Assembly: GCF_000340565.2 (NCBI RefSeq)
Contig: NZ_CP007203.1
Coordinates: 1,885,545-1,949,544 of the forward strand
Direction: 5' to 3'
Length of the DNA: 64,000 bases
DNA from: Nodularia spumigena CCY9414
GTDB lineage: Bacteria > Cyanobacteriota > Cyanobacteriia > Cyanobacteriales > Nostocaceae
The position numbers and the translations under genes were made by a program. This document shows, piece after piece, positions 46,596 through 55,583 of this stretch. Position 1 is the stretch's first letter. Every line of letters starts with the position of its first letter. The notes beneath the pieces were generated by a model, which saw nothing but the letters and a program-made list of their open reading frames with translations, was not told the DNA's origin and ran no database searches.

Positions 46596-46620
46596 AGCCT
46601 GCCTACGCAGGCTTTATTTA
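46596..46620 (+). terminator. Terminator of the multicopper oxidase gene
   Basis: AGCCTGC (46596-46602) pairs with GCAGGCT (46607-46613), followed by TTATTTA. Confidence 0.75.
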
Positions 46621-46635
46621 TGAGCCTTTACCCTT

Positions 46636-46790
46636 TTGACATCCTCCCAACCTCAAGGTCTGGGGATTCCAGTCTACCCAAACAGACTTAACTGTATAGG
46701 TTCCTATTGGGTTCATCAATGCTTATAGCAACCGCCAAGGAGGTTAGGACATAAACGGATAATCAAACCGAGACACCAAAAGGGTCTTAA
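46636..46790 (-). mobile_element. Solo IS200/IS605 right end (omega-RNA-like)
   Basis: On the minus strand it ends GGAATCCCC, loop, GGGAGGATGTCAA, the conserved finish of cyanobacterial tnpB right ends. Upstream stems include AACCTCC and a CCTTGAGG loop. No tnpB remains. Limits are approximate on the upstream side. Confidence 0.6.
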
Positions 46791-46796
46791 CCATAG

Positions 46797-46858
46797 GTAG
46801 GGGCGGGTTCATAAATATCATTCAAGATCAACAAGAATATGACTAAACCCGCCCGTAC
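46797..46858. repeat. GTAGGGGCGGGTT palindromic repeat
   Basis: 62 bp beginning GTAGGGGCGGGTT and ending AAACCCGCCCGTAC; family member with 5705, 15778 and 63496. Confidence 0.75.
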
Positions 46859-47004
46859 AACCCAATCCCCAGCTATAACTCTGATCTTTTTGTTACCCTT
46901 GTCCTCTATCATCATTTAAAAAAGCTAAACACTTTTTAAATCACTCTGTTAATCTGAGTAAATTTCCCTAAAATCTATCAAGTGAGAGCGCGAGGCTACG
47001 AAGA

Positions 47005-47793
47005 TTGGACGACAACTATCAAACTTACCTAAATCGGGTAGCAAGAATGACGCTACCAGAAGCTTACAGATCCCAAATTCAACATATTCAGGAATCTGCT
47101 AAGTTTCGTTTACATTCTGGCTCCAGACAAGCAGCACCTTTTCCTGGGTATTCACTCATTACCCCACCGGCCCAAGCAGAAGCAAAAAACTCTACTTTCT
47201 ATACCAAATTACAATCTTACCAGCAGGAACTTTTACAATTGCCTGTGGATAGTGATTTGATTGTCCCTGTACCCCCAGTTAGCTTTCATTTGACTTTAGC
47301 TGACTTAATTTGGGACAGTGCTTATCTTCATGCCTGTGAAAAAGACCCTGAATTTGACCAACAGTTACGTTCTTGTTGTGCTGAAATATTGCAGCAGTAT
47401 CAAGAATCCATGACAAACGGAACTAATCCGATTCAATGGCAAATGTTAGGATTGATAGTCATGCCCAGATCTGTAGGTGTTTGTTTAGTCCCCCAGGATG
47501 AACGCTCCTATGAGCAGATTATTCAATTTCGCCGCACAATCTATCAAAATCCACAGTTAATGGCTTTGGGTATTGAACAGCATTATGACTTTACAGCCCA
47601 CGTTACATTAGGCTATTTTGGGAAGGTTTCACCAGGTTTAGACCGTACAAATTTCAGCACTATGCTTTCTGAGTTAAATCAGCAATGGCTTTTGAATTCT
47701 CCAGAATTTTTAATCCACCGTGTGGAACTACGGAAATTTGACGATATGACGCACTATTACCGTGAACCAGACTGGCCGAGTTTAAATTTTTAG
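47005..47793 (+). CDS. DUF1868 protein, 2H-phosphoesterase-like
   Basis: 262 residues from TTG 47005. Two H-x-T motifs are visible: SFHLTLADL (about 94) and TAHVTLGYF (about 199), the paired histidines of 2H phosphoesterases. That superfamily includes RNA 2',3'-cyclic phosphodiesterases. The N-terminal 60 residues carry an FPGYSLITPP segment seen in DUF1868. Cytoplasmic; substrate unknown. No partner gene nearby. Confidence 0.78.
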   Translation: MDDNYQTYLNRVARMTLPEAYRSQIQHIQESAKFRLHSGSRQAAPFPGYSLITPPAQAEAKNSTFYTKLQSYQQELLQLPVDSDLIVPVPPVSFHLTLADLIWDSAYLHACEKDPEFDQQLRSCCAEILQQYQESMTNGTNPIQWQMLGLIVMPRSVGVCLVPQDERSYEQIIQFRRTIYQNPQLMALGIEQHYDFTAHVTLGYFGKVSPGLDRTNFSTMLSELNQQWLLNSPEFLIHRVELRKFDDMTHYYREPDWPSLNF

Positions 47794-48115
47794 GGGTTAG
47801 GGACTAAGGACTAGGGAAAAGTTTTTTCTATCCTTAGCGCCCAATACCCCATCCCTTCTAAGAAACACATTTTGTCATCCTGATATAGCAACGCTTTTAG
47901 GAAAATAATCCCCATGTGTTTCTTAGGAGCAGGCGCACTGGCGGCGCACCACCCGCTACAAATGAAACTTCACCCCTCTCCTGAATCGTAGATAATTGGG
48001 CTGAACACTACATTAAGCCCAAGAATTAAAGCTACTCATTCTAGTTTGGAACCATAACAAATAATTGCTCGTCATCTCAAGTTCGGTAGGGGAGAGGTTT
48101 AGATAGAGGTTTATA

Positions 48116-48177
48116 GTAGGGACAATTCATGTAGCCGATAGCTTGCGTGGCTTATTCTTGAAGGGTATTGTCCCTAC
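48116..48177. repeat. 62-bp inverted-repeat element GTAGGGACAAT
   Basis: Begins GTAGGGACAAT and ends ATTGTCCCTAC, perfect 11-bp terminal inverted repeats. Confidence 0.75.
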
Positions 48178-48392
48178 TTCACGACTTGACAAACATCCCC
48201 TGAAACTCTGTGTTTATTTTTCCATAATCTCAATCTTTGCCAAAATTTGACATCCTATCTGAAATCTTGCTACTTGAGCTTGTATTTAATTAGGTTCATA
48301 CCTAATTGAGATAGCTAAAGCACGTTCATACTGGCATCTTGTGTGTTTCAAAATCACAGTCTTACTGGTTTAATTTTCAAAAATTAAGTATA

Positions 48393-48502
48393 TAGGACTT
48401 ACGCAAGAACTCTCTGAAACCTTCTTAACTTCTCCCAAAGGGAGAGGCTAGCGCCAACGTGTCCTTCGTGGTTCGTTTTTCCATAATTTTGCGTAAGTCC
48501 TG
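48393..48502. mobile_element. TAGGACTTACGC MITE, copy 3 (110 bp)
   Basis: Ends TAGGACTTACGCAA and TTTTGCGTAAGTCCTG, flanked by GTATA on both sides (48388-48392 and 48503-48507). Opposite orientation to, and nearly identical over most of its length with, the copy in the nuclease gene (41263-41355). Confidence 0.9.
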
Positions 48503-48593
48503 GTATATAAACTATCAGTAGTAAGGATGCAAAATCCATGAGTATTAACTGTTTTCTGACGCTATCTTGAGCAAACTATAAAGGGGATATCAA

Positions 48594-49043
48594 GTGATCA
48601 GAATTTTATTAGATGCTGATTTAATATTAGAAGCTTTGATGAATCGCCACGAATTTACACAAGATATTAGAGAATTACTAGACAGAGTACATCCATTGAT
48701 TGAAATGTACATCACAGATGTTGGCTGGCAAAAAATTTACGCCTATGCCAGATGCTTAAAAAATAGTAAAATTGCTGAAATAGTAGTATATTGGTTAAAA
48801 GCGAAAATTGAAGTTTGCCAGATTGACCAGCACATTCTTCAAAAAGCACGCTCATTACCTCTGAGGGATTTTGAATCTGCTGTAGAGTTTTCCTGTGCCA
48901 GGTATTGGCAATTAGATGCAATTGTCACCCATAAACAAGAAGATTTTGCTGTCCCTACAAATAAGTTGTGGGTTTGGTCGATAGCAGACTTATGCTTACG
49001 TGCAAATCTAGAAAATCAGCTACACGCAACTATATCTAGTTAA
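48594..49043 (+). CDS. PIN-domain protein
   Basis: 149 residues from GTG 48594. The N-terminal ILLDADLILEALMNR places the first PIN acids (Asp) in the usual beta-1 loop. A middle Glu lies in FESAVEFSCA, and the late Asp in LDAIVTHKQEDF (about 109). Probably a Mg-dependent ribonuclease-like fold, as in VapC. No antitoxin-sized gene precedes it closely, so it may be an orphan or act with other factors. Follows a MITE-bearing gap. Confidence 0.75.
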   Translation: MIRILLDADLILEALMNRHEFTQDIRELLDRVHPLIEMYITDVGWQKIYAYARCLKNSKIAEIVVYWLKAKIEVCQIDQHILQKARSLPLRDFESAVEFSCARYWQLDAIVTHKQEDFAVPTNKLWVWSIADLCLRANLENQLHATISS

Positions 49044-49146
49044 TTTATCGGAATCCGGCTTGAACTTCTATATTCTTTCAAATATCAAATCGGATTCCTA
49101 TATAACCTATCCGCCAAGTGACTATATTTGTGACATGAGAAAAATT

Positions 49147-49560
49147 TTAAAGGATTAATACCAAGGTTCCTATAACTACTAATAAATTCCCTAATACAAT
49201 TTTCCAACTTAACGCTTCACCCAGAAAAATAACCGAAAACAATACAACTAATACCAAACTAGATTTATCAATTGGTGCAACTAATGAGGCTTTTCCTACT
49301 TGTGAAGCTTTGAAATAAAAAATCCAGGACAAACCAGTAGCCATTCCAGATAATAAGAGGAAAATCAGAGTTTTTTGGGGAATTGCTCAAAGATTTGCCC
49401 CCCTACCTTCAACAAATACAATTACCCAAGCAATCACTAAAATGACAACAGTTCGGATTGCTGTTGCTAGGTTAGAGTTCACATTTTCTACACCAATTTT
49501 GGCAAATATGGTTGTCAAAGCCGCAAAACCAGCTCAAAGTAATGCATATATCCACCACAT
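49147..49560 (-). pseudogene. EamA/DMT transporter with two in-frame TGA stops
   Basis: 137 codons from ATG 49560. It reads MWWIYALL, TGA, AGFAALTTIFAKIGVENV ... NL, TGA, AIPQKTLIFLLLSGMATGL and on to GKASLVAPIDKSSLV. These are the membrane helices of the short EamA (drug/metabolite transporter) family, typically about 140 aa. Stops are at codon 9 (49536-49534) and codon 58 (49389-49387). The rest of the frame is intact, so decay is recent. Alternatively, sequence errors. Confidence 0.85.
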
Positions 49561-49727
49561 TTTTGTGTCCTTCTCCATGTTGCTTGCTCTGTAAATAGCT
49601 GATATTTGCCTCTAAACCACCTCTGAGCCATCTCCGATTGTGTTGATTGATTAACCTTGAGATAAAAACCCAGCACAATTAGCGAAAGTGTGCGAATATA
49701 AAGAAAATCTTAAGAAAGGCGAAAATC

Positions 49728-49964
49728 ATGATCACGGCTAAGATGATGCAACAAATTTGGGCTGTAATCGAGTCTACCCAAGTCAGTACCCTGCTCCAGT
49801 TTGACGATGCCGCCTTAATACAATTACTCCTCCAGAAGTTCAAATCCCAGCAAGTGCTTGACATACAGACAGATAGCAGCCTCAATTCTTACATCGAATC
49901 TAAACTGCCCTTAATTCGTGATACAGCTGAAGGAAGATTATCCTTTGGAAAAGGCAATAATTAG
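49728..49964 (+). CDS. Small conserved-looking protein
   Basis: 78 residues; ATG 49728. Helical, with MQQIWAVIESTQVSTLLQFDD and a SYIESKLPLIRD tail. Gene-like composition and isolated position support a real gene. Family not recognised. Starts 167 bp from the divergent dead EamA gene. Confidence 0.55.
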   Translation: MITAKMMQQIWAVIESTQVSTLLQFDDAALIQLLLQKFKSQQVLDIQTDSSLNSYIESKLPLIRDTAEGRLSFGKGNN

Positions 49965-50040
49965 TAAAATAAACAAAATAATTACACATAATTAACATAT
50001 ATGGTCAATTATTTTCTCAGAATTTAAGCATGACAAAATT

Positions 50041-50307
50041 ATGAATCACTGGCTAGGAATTGCCCTGGTAGCTTATCTAATTGGAGCAGCAATTGAAGGG
50101 GTGAGTACAGTCAGTCAGCTATCTGGTTTAGTTCAAGAGCTAGCTCAAGGGACACAAGACCAATCATCAGCATCAGACACTCCGCCTAACTCAAATTGGC
50201 AAATTTTAACCACCATTGCCTCGGTAAGTATCTGTGGAGCTTTTTGCTGGCCCTGCCGACTGCTCCACCGTTCAATTAAAGGGTGTATTTCATCTCGAAA
50301 CTTGTAG
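50041..50307 (+). CDS. Small membrane protein
   Basis: 88 residues. Two hydrophobic segments, about 3-20 (WLGIALVAYLIGAAIEG) and about 56-72 (LTTIASVSICGAFCW), joined by a polar linker. No recognised family. It follows the 78-aa gene by 76 bp, possibly co-transcribed. Confidence 0.45.
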   Translation: MNHWLGIALVAYLIGAAIEGVSTVSQLSGLVQELAQGTQDQSSASDTPPNSNWQILTTIASVSICGAFCWPCRLLHRSIKGCISSRNL

Positions 50308-50750
50308 ATTATAGTATATATTATATATTCTTTGTATATTTTTTGCGGTCTTATTTGCGTAATATGGATTATGTGAGGTTCGTCCGGTGGTGGACGGTGT
50401 GGATACGGTTGATCTCCAGTGTTGATGCTCTGGCTGATGATGGCAAATTGCAGTAAGATCATACATGGTTGATGACCGACCCACGCGGCTGAAAACAAAA
50501 GGTAACAGTAGCGGTGGGTGAGACTCTGACCACGGTAACTAGGGCGAGAAAAGGAAAATAGGATCTACATTCTGCCGTATGGATTAATCCTTGGGGCATT
50601 TTGGATCTACCGATGGAGGAAGAATCCCAGAAATTATTATATTTCGGGGATTGTCACCATTAGACAAAGGTCTGTTTTTTGTATAATCTATTTAACTGAA
50701 TTTGTTACCACAGTCGAGCCATCAATTAAGTCAATTTAGTAGGAGAGATA
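50308..50750. other. Leader region of rpsU
   Basis: 443 bp without a supported gene. GTTCGTCCGGTGGTGGACGGTG (about 50378-50399) can form a stem, but no known RNA family was recognised. It may hold the rpsU promoter and a structured 5' leader. Confidence 0.35.
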
Positions 50751-50939
50751 ATGACCCAAATCATAGTGGGTGAAAATGAAGCTATCGAGTCAGCCTTACG
50801 TCGCTTTAAGCGAGAAGTTTCCAAAGCAGGGATTTTTCCAGATATGAGGAAGCATCGTCACTTTGAAACGCCTCTGGAAAAACGAAAACGCAAAGAAATT
50901 GCCAAGCACAGGCAAAGTAAGAGACGTTTCCGCAATTAA
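50751..50939 (+). CDS. rpsU: Ribosomal protein S21
   Basis: 62 residues, very basic. It reads [20 protein letters not shown], then [20 protein letters not shown] and a [10 protein letters not shown] tail, diagnostic for S21. Binds the 16S 3' domain near the anti-Shine-Dalgarno sequence. The start follows TAGGAGAGATA, a strong ribosome binding site (AGGAGAG). A terminator is at 51001. Confidence 0.96.
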   Translation: MTQIIVGENEAIESALRRFKREVSKAGIFPDMRKHRHFETPLEKRKRKEIAKHRQSKRRFRN

Positions 50940-51000
50940 GTGAGGAAGCTCCATCTGTCTATACGGTGGGGTAATTCAGGAAGTAACATAGGTTGAAATC

Positions 51001-51034
51001 AAAGCCCTCAGATAGTCTATGAGGGCTTTGCTTA
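51001..51034 (+). terminator. Terminator of rpsU
   Basis: AAAGCCCTCA (51001-51010) pairs with TGAGGGCTTT (51020-51029), followed by a weak T-containing tail. Confidence 0.75.
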
Positions 51035-51049
51035 TGGAATTGTTATTTT

Positions 51050-51165
51050 TCACACCTTGAGGTGACGCGTAAACCACTCACTCGCCAATTGCGCTACTGC
51101 TGCCAATGCGCCGGGTTCTTCAAATAAATGGGTGGCTCTGGGAATAATTTCTAACTGCTTTTGTA
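51050..51165 (-). pseudogene. C-terminal fragment of an alpha/beta hydrolase
   Basis: The minus frame reads KQLEIIPRATHLFEEPGALA then a QLASEWFTRHLKV tail and stop. It includes the ATHLFEEPG block (catalytic His) of the dienelactone-hydrolase-like domain often fused to phosphoribosyltransferase in cyanobacteria. The gene is cut where the IS605-type derivative begins; the missing front was not found on the other side of the element. Confidence 0.75.
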
Positions 51166-51168
51166 TAC

Positions 51169-51816
51169 TTGACACTCCTCGACCTCAAGGTACGAGGATT
51201 CTTGCTTCGCGGAGATTCCAATGAATTTACCCTCTGCAAGCATCTTGACCGTATGCCCTACGGAACCGCTAAGTCCTCTAACTAGAACTACTTGAGCGGC
51301 CGCCACATCCCTATCAGTTGCCAGAAGACAAAACTACGCATCTTTCCAAATTTTTTAAATCTAGGAAATCCATGATTTTGTTCCCACATACTTGTGAATG
51401 CGGTTTCAAGTCGTTTTAACGTTTGTTGCAAGACCTGAGATTGTACTGATTTGAGATCAGGATTAGTCCTTTTGGCTTCGGTTAATGATTTGCATTGACT
51501 AGCGTAGGTGGGACGGGGAGTATCGGACCCAATGATGTATTCAGAGCGGACCGAACAAGCATTAACCTGACAACTGCGAGACTTATACCAATCTTTACGT
51601 TCACGCAAAGCATAGTTATAGACTCGACGATTAATTTCAAGCCATTGCTCAAAAGTATTCGATTGTTTTTGAGTCGGTTTGAGTTGAAATTCGTAGGTTA
51701 GGTTAAACACTTTTATCACCTCCTGGGTACATTATACATTAGTTTTAACTATCGCTAGAATGAAAGATAAAAAAATGCTCAAATAAAAAGTCGTCCTAGA
51801 AGGACGGGGAACCTTA
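51169..51816 (-). mobile_element. Internally deleted IS200/IS605 element (tnpB derivative)
   Basis: Minus strand: a left end with a TCGTCCTAGAAGGACG palindrome (about 51791-51806), then a tnpB start, then after a large internal deletion the tnpB 3' end. The right-end hairpin finishes GGAGTGTCAA at about 51169. Both ends are kept, so it could be moved in trans and could still make omega RNA. Confidence 0.8.
51288..51719 (-). pseudogene. tnpB: tnpB, internally deleted
   Basis: 143 codons: the TnpB N-terminus (FNLTYEFQLKPTQKQ ... NHGFPRFKKFGKMRSFVF) runs into a stop. Immediately downstream another frame reads RDVAAAQVVLVRGLSG then HTVKMLAEG, the extreme TnpB C-terminus. About 200 codons, with the RuvC acids and most of the zinc finger, are gone. 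No nuclease activity is possible. Confidence 0.85.
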
Positions 51817-51874
51817 AACCCACTATTTTCGGTAAACTAAAAGCACACAAAGATATAAGTTATCTGATTATCCT

Positions 51875-52663
51875 ATGCAGAAGTCCACATCTGGAAATAA
51901 TGGGGATTTTATCCGGCAACTAGCGACATTGAGCGCAATTATTGGCGCTTTTGTTGTCAATGTCTTATCAAATATTTTTCCGCTCAAGGGAATGAGTATA
52001 GGAGAGATTTCTAATACTTTGTTTGCTAATGTGCTGATTATCCCTGCTAACTATGCTTTTGCTATTTGGGGACTGATTTATCTAGGTTTGTTCGCTTTGG
52101 GAATTTACCAATTTCTCCCGAACCAGAGGCATGATGTAGATTTACGCAAAATTGGCTATTTGTTGGTAATTGCTTCTGTTGCTCAAAGTATCTGGGTATA
52201 TCTTTTCCTTTCTAGACTTTTTGCTCTTTCTGTGATATCAATGCTGTTAATTCTGATCCCATTGATTGCTGCTTATTTGCGGTTAGAAATTGGGAACAAG
52301 CGTGTGTCTCAGACTAAGAAATGGTGCGTACATTTTCCTATTAGTATTTATCTGGGCTGGATTAGCGTGGCGACGATTGTGAATGTCGCTTCTGCTTTGG
52401 ATTTCCAGGGGTGGAATGGATGGGGGATTTCGGATCAATTATGGACTGCTATGATGTTATTGGTGGCTTTTACGATTGCAGCAGTCATTGTCATTCAGCG
52501 CCGAGACTTTGCTTATACAGGAGTAACAGTTTGGGCATTGGTAGCGATCGCACTCAAGCAGTGGAATAATTCTTTACTCAGGAATGTATCATTAATTTTG
52601 GCAATTGCCTTGGTTCTGATGATCACGATGAAAAGTGTACAAAATAAACGTACAGGGACATGA
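51875..52663 (+). CDS. TspO/MBR-like tryptophan-rich membrane protein
   Basis: 262 residues with about seven to eight hydrophobic helices; PANYAFAIWGLIYLGLF (about 57-73) matches the core TspO signature (W, Y, aromatic-rich). It is longer than classical TspO (about 160 aa, five helices), like other cyanobacterial 'tryptophan-rich sensory' proteins. TspO proteins bind tetrapyrroles or sterol-like ligands. The stop is 4 bp before the ATG of the DUF4336 gene, so both are probably one transcript. Confidence 0.78.
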   Translation: MQKSTSGNNGDFIRQLATLSAIIGAFVVNVLSNIFPLKGMSIGEISNTLFANVLIIPANYAFAIWGLIYLGLFALGIYQFLPNQRHDVDLRKIGYLLVIASVAQSIWVYLFLSRLFALSVISMLLILIPLIAAYLRLEIGNKRVSQTKKWCVHFPISIYLGWISVATIVNVASALDFQGWNGWGISDQLWTAMMLLVAFTIAAVIVIQRRDFAYTGVTVWALVAIALKQWNNSLLRNVSLILAIALVLMITMKSVQNKRTGT

Positions 52664-53150
52664 ATGGATGCAACCGAGTACTCATCCAAAAGATTGGTCA
52701 TGGCACTTCTGGCCGGCTGTACCACTCTATCCCTACGGTAGGCGGCGGACAATTTGCGCGGAAATAGTCAAGGATACTATCTGGACATTCGACCAGCTGC
52801 ACGGCATTCTCTACACTGTTGTGCCGATTCGGATGACTGTGGTTAAACTCGCAGCTGGAGGTCTTTTGGTTTATGCGCCAGTTGCTCCCACTGTGGAATG
52901 TGTCCGTCTAGTTAATGAGTTAGTCACCAAGCACGGTGATGTTAAGTACATTATTCTGCCCACTAGTTCTGGTCTAGAACATAAAGTTTTTGTCGGTCCT
53001 TTTGCTAGATGCTTTCCACAAGCACAGGTTTTTGTGGCTCCCCATCAATGGAGTTTCCCGGTTAATTTACCCTTGAGTTGGTTGGGTTTTCCCCAAAAAC
53101 GGACTCAGGTACTTCCAGAAGATAGTAGCCAAAGTCCTTTTGCTGATGAG

Positions 53151-53444
53151 CAAGTCCTAAGTTGACAATTTCATAGACAAAACTATACTTATATTGACAA
53201 AAATCAATATATATTTTAGGAAAAAAATCAACTACTTGATATATAATACGGTGATATCAAGTATTGAATTGAGACTATTGCCGACGCGAAAACCAAGCAA
53301 TGATGGTGGTAGTCTTTTTCAGAAACTTAATTGGAACACAATCGCGTCTGGCTAAGGCGTGAAAGTCTACTGAGGGATAACTGCTCCCATGCTCCCGTTG
53401 AAGTAGAAAGTAAAGTCTAGTTTTGTCTAGGTTTTATATAGCAG
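53151..53444 (+). mobile_element. 294-bp repeat element, copy A
   Basis: Starts CAAGTCCTAAGTTGACA, ends GTTTTATATAGCAG. By eye identical to the reverse complement of 26626-26918 except A7 against A6 near 53221. It lies directly after TGAG in a coding sequence, as the other copy does. Internal perfect stems: ATATTGA/TCAATAT and TACTTGATAT/ATATCAAGTA. Carries a promoter-like site (53162-53189). Confidence 0.92.
53162..53189 (+). promoter_or_regulatory. Sigma70-type promoter in the repeat element
   Basis: TTGACA (53162-53167), 16-base spacer, TATACT (53184-53189), reading rightward through the element toward the DUF4336 C-terminal part. Confidence 0.5.
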
Positions 53445-54236
53445 TTCGATTATCAGGTGCTGGATATCGACTTGGGAGGGGGTTCCTTTGGAGAAGTGGC
53501 ATTTTTTCACAAGCGATCGCATACTCTGCTGCTGACTGATTCTATACTGTCTATACCAGAAGAACCACTGGCGATTACCCAATTAGACCCGTACCCTTTA
53601 TTGTTTCATGCTAGGGATCATGCTAGAGAAGCGATCGCAGATCATCCCGAAAATCGCCGCAAGGGATGGCAACGTATTTCACTATTTGCCGTTTATTTTC
53701 GTCCTCATGCCGTGGAAATGACGGAATTAGGGCAAATGTTTCGCGACGCTTTCCAAGCACCACAGCATTCACCAAAGGCTTATTTTGGTTTATATCCGTT
53801 TCGCTGGCGAGAGAATTGGCAGCAATCATTCGATATTCTACGAAGTAATGGCCGTCCCTTTGTAGCGCCAATCCTGCAAATCCTGATTTTCCCCCAAGCA
53901 CCAAAACAAGTAATTCTTTGGGCTGACCAAGTTGCAAGTTGGGATTTTCGCCAAATTATCGCCTGTCATTTTGATTCGCCTATTCAGACAAGTCCCGACG
54001 AATTCCGCCAAGCATTCAATTTTCTGGAAAAGCAACCCGCCTTAAGTGAGGACTTATCTGGAAACAGAAATCAGCCTCTGTTAGAGGAAGATATGCAATT
54101 CATCAGGGAACTTGAGGCGGGTTTAGTTAAGCAAGGTATTGCAAAGCCACCGAAAATCTAATTCGTAATTCATAATTCTTAATAGAAACTGGGTTTATAC
54201 TCATCACTCAGCACTCATTACTCAGTACTTTCCTAT

Positions 54237-55583
54237 TCAATTATCAATCAGCGATTTTGTATGCGCCGTAAATCTGGCGTTTTGCAAAGCTTGAACTGTT
54301 CTCCCAGAATATTGCACACAAAATTGCCAACCCAAGCGCACCAATTGGCGAGAATTTTCTGATTGTATAATTCCAATTACTGGCGTTCTTGCCTGTTCTT
54401 TATCCCCTGACTGTTCTTGTAAAATTGTCTTTAAATGATGTAGATGTTCAATGTCACCAGCTTCTTGAGGATTTAGTTCAACCATCACCATTTTTACTTC
54501 CTCGACTTTTTCGACATCTTCAACAATCAGTTGATTTTGATCATCTCGCCGAGCTACTTTACCCCAGAGAATTAACCTGACATCAACTATGAGTTGCTCA
54601 CTGATGCGTTCATAAGTTTTGGAAAAAACAACGGCTTCCGATTGTGCAGTTAAATCTTCTATTTGCAAAATTGCCATTTGAGCGCCTTTGTTGGTCATCA
54701 CTTTTTTGACATTATTCAGCATGATGACCGCACAAACTTTTGTATCTTCTTTTTGTTCTTTAATTTGTGAAAGGTTAATAGGACTCAGCAGTGATGCTGC
54801 TTGCCTTAAAGATTTTAATGGATGATCTGATACATAAAAACCCAGCAATTCTTTTTCCTTGCGTAACTTTTCCTGGGGGGGGAAATCCTGCACAGGTTGA
54901 GCTTTCGGAACGGCTTCAAAAGCATTACTCGCTGTTTGATTATTAGTAACATTAGTACCTAATAAATCAAAGATATTTCCCTGACCGCTAGCCCGATCTT
55001 TGTCGCGGGATTGCGCCCAATCATAGACCAGTTCTAAATCATTAATTAACTGTTGACGGTTTGTTTCAATTTTGTCAAAAGCTCCACAGTAAATCAGTGA
55101 TTCTACAGTCCGGCGGTTAACAGCACGCAGATCCACGCGATCGCAAAAATCAGCCAGTGATTGAAATTGGCCTAGCTCATTTCTGGCTGACAAAATCGAG
55201 GCGATCGCATTTTGTCCCACGTTCCGCACTGCTGTAAATCCAAATAAAATCTTGCCGGCGGCTGGTGTAAAATCTAGCCCAGAACGATTAATGTCTGGCG
55301 GGTCTATTGTAATACCCATATTCACGCAGTTATTAATATATTTCTGCACTTTATCTGTATCGCCACTGTTCGCCGTCAACAGCGCCGCCATATACTCTAA
55401 GGGATAATTAGCTTTTAAATATGCGGTTTGATAAGTGACATATCCATAGGCAGTTGAATGGGATTTATTGAAACAATTGGAGGCGATCAAACCATTTTTA
55501 ATGGCAAAATTATGGTAACGCTCAACCCCAATATCATAGACATTTTCTCGACCTACAAATTTACGAGCAGTGATTTTGACCAT
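54237..55583 (-). CDS. dnaE: DNA polymerase III alpha subunit, C-terminal half with split-intein C-part
   Basis: 448 residues from ATG 55583. Residues 1-36 (MVKITARKFVG ... GLIASN) are the C-terminal half of the DnaE split intein, with block F ERYHNFAIKNG and the terminal His-less ASN followed by Cys+1. The extein starts CFNKSHSTAYGYVTYQ. It continues with the finger/HhH region and an OB-fold tail. In cyanobacteria a separate dnaE-N gene supplies the other half; trans-splicing joins them into the replicative polymerase. A longer frame reaches 55751 but its extra 56 codons are repeat DNA. Tyr replaces the Asp usual in ER-D-HNF. Confidence 0.95.
   Translation of the reverse strand: MVKITARKFVGRENVYDIGVERYHNFAIKNGLIASNCFNKSHSTAYGYVTYQTAYLKANYPLEYMAALLTANSGDTDKVQKYINNCVNMGITIDPPDINRSGLDFTPAAGKILFGFTAVRNVGQNAIASILSARNELGQFQSLADFCDRVDLRAVNRRTVESLIYCGAFDKIETNRQQLINDLELVYDWAQSRDKDRASGQGNIFDLLGTNVTNNQTASNAFEAVPKAQPVQDFPPQEKLRKEKELLGFYVSDHPLKSLRQAASLLSPINLSQIKEQKEDTKVCAVIMLNNVKKVMTNKGAQMAILQIEDLTAQSEAVVFSKTYERISEQLIVDVRLILWGKVARRDDQNQLIVEDVEKVEEVKMVMVELNPQEAGDIEHLHHLKTILQEQSGDKEQARTPVIGIIQSENSRQLVRLGWQFCVQYSGRTVQALQNARFTAHTKSLIDN

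Larger units (their letters stand above)
47794..48593. other. Long intergenic region with two repeat elements
   Basis: 800 bp. Holds a GTAGGGACAAT inverted-repeat element (48116-48177) and a TAGGACTTACGC MITE (48393-48502). Nothing else coding is supported. Confidence 0.55.
52668..54161 (+). pseudogene. DUF4336 protein, split by a 294-bp repeat element
   Basis: N-part from ATG 52668 (MQPSTHPKDWSWHFWPAVPL ... SSQSPFADE) runs into the element at 53151 and stops after QVLS (53163-53165). The C-part resumes at TTC 53445 in the same frame: FDYQVLDIDLGGGSFGEVAF and on through LLTDSILSIPEEP to the stop at 54161. Joining Glu (53148-53150) to Phe (53445) rebuilds a protein of about 400 residues. The DUF4336 fold is metallo-beta-lactamase-like (TVVPIRMTVVKL, ILPTSSGLEHKVF). 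The C-part could be re-started at GTG 53457. Confidence 0.88.

Noticed and set aside
50308-50750. Known structured RNA (tmRNA, RNase P RNA, 6S RNA) in the rpsU leader
   Set aside because: None of the conserved sequence blocks of those RNAs was found.
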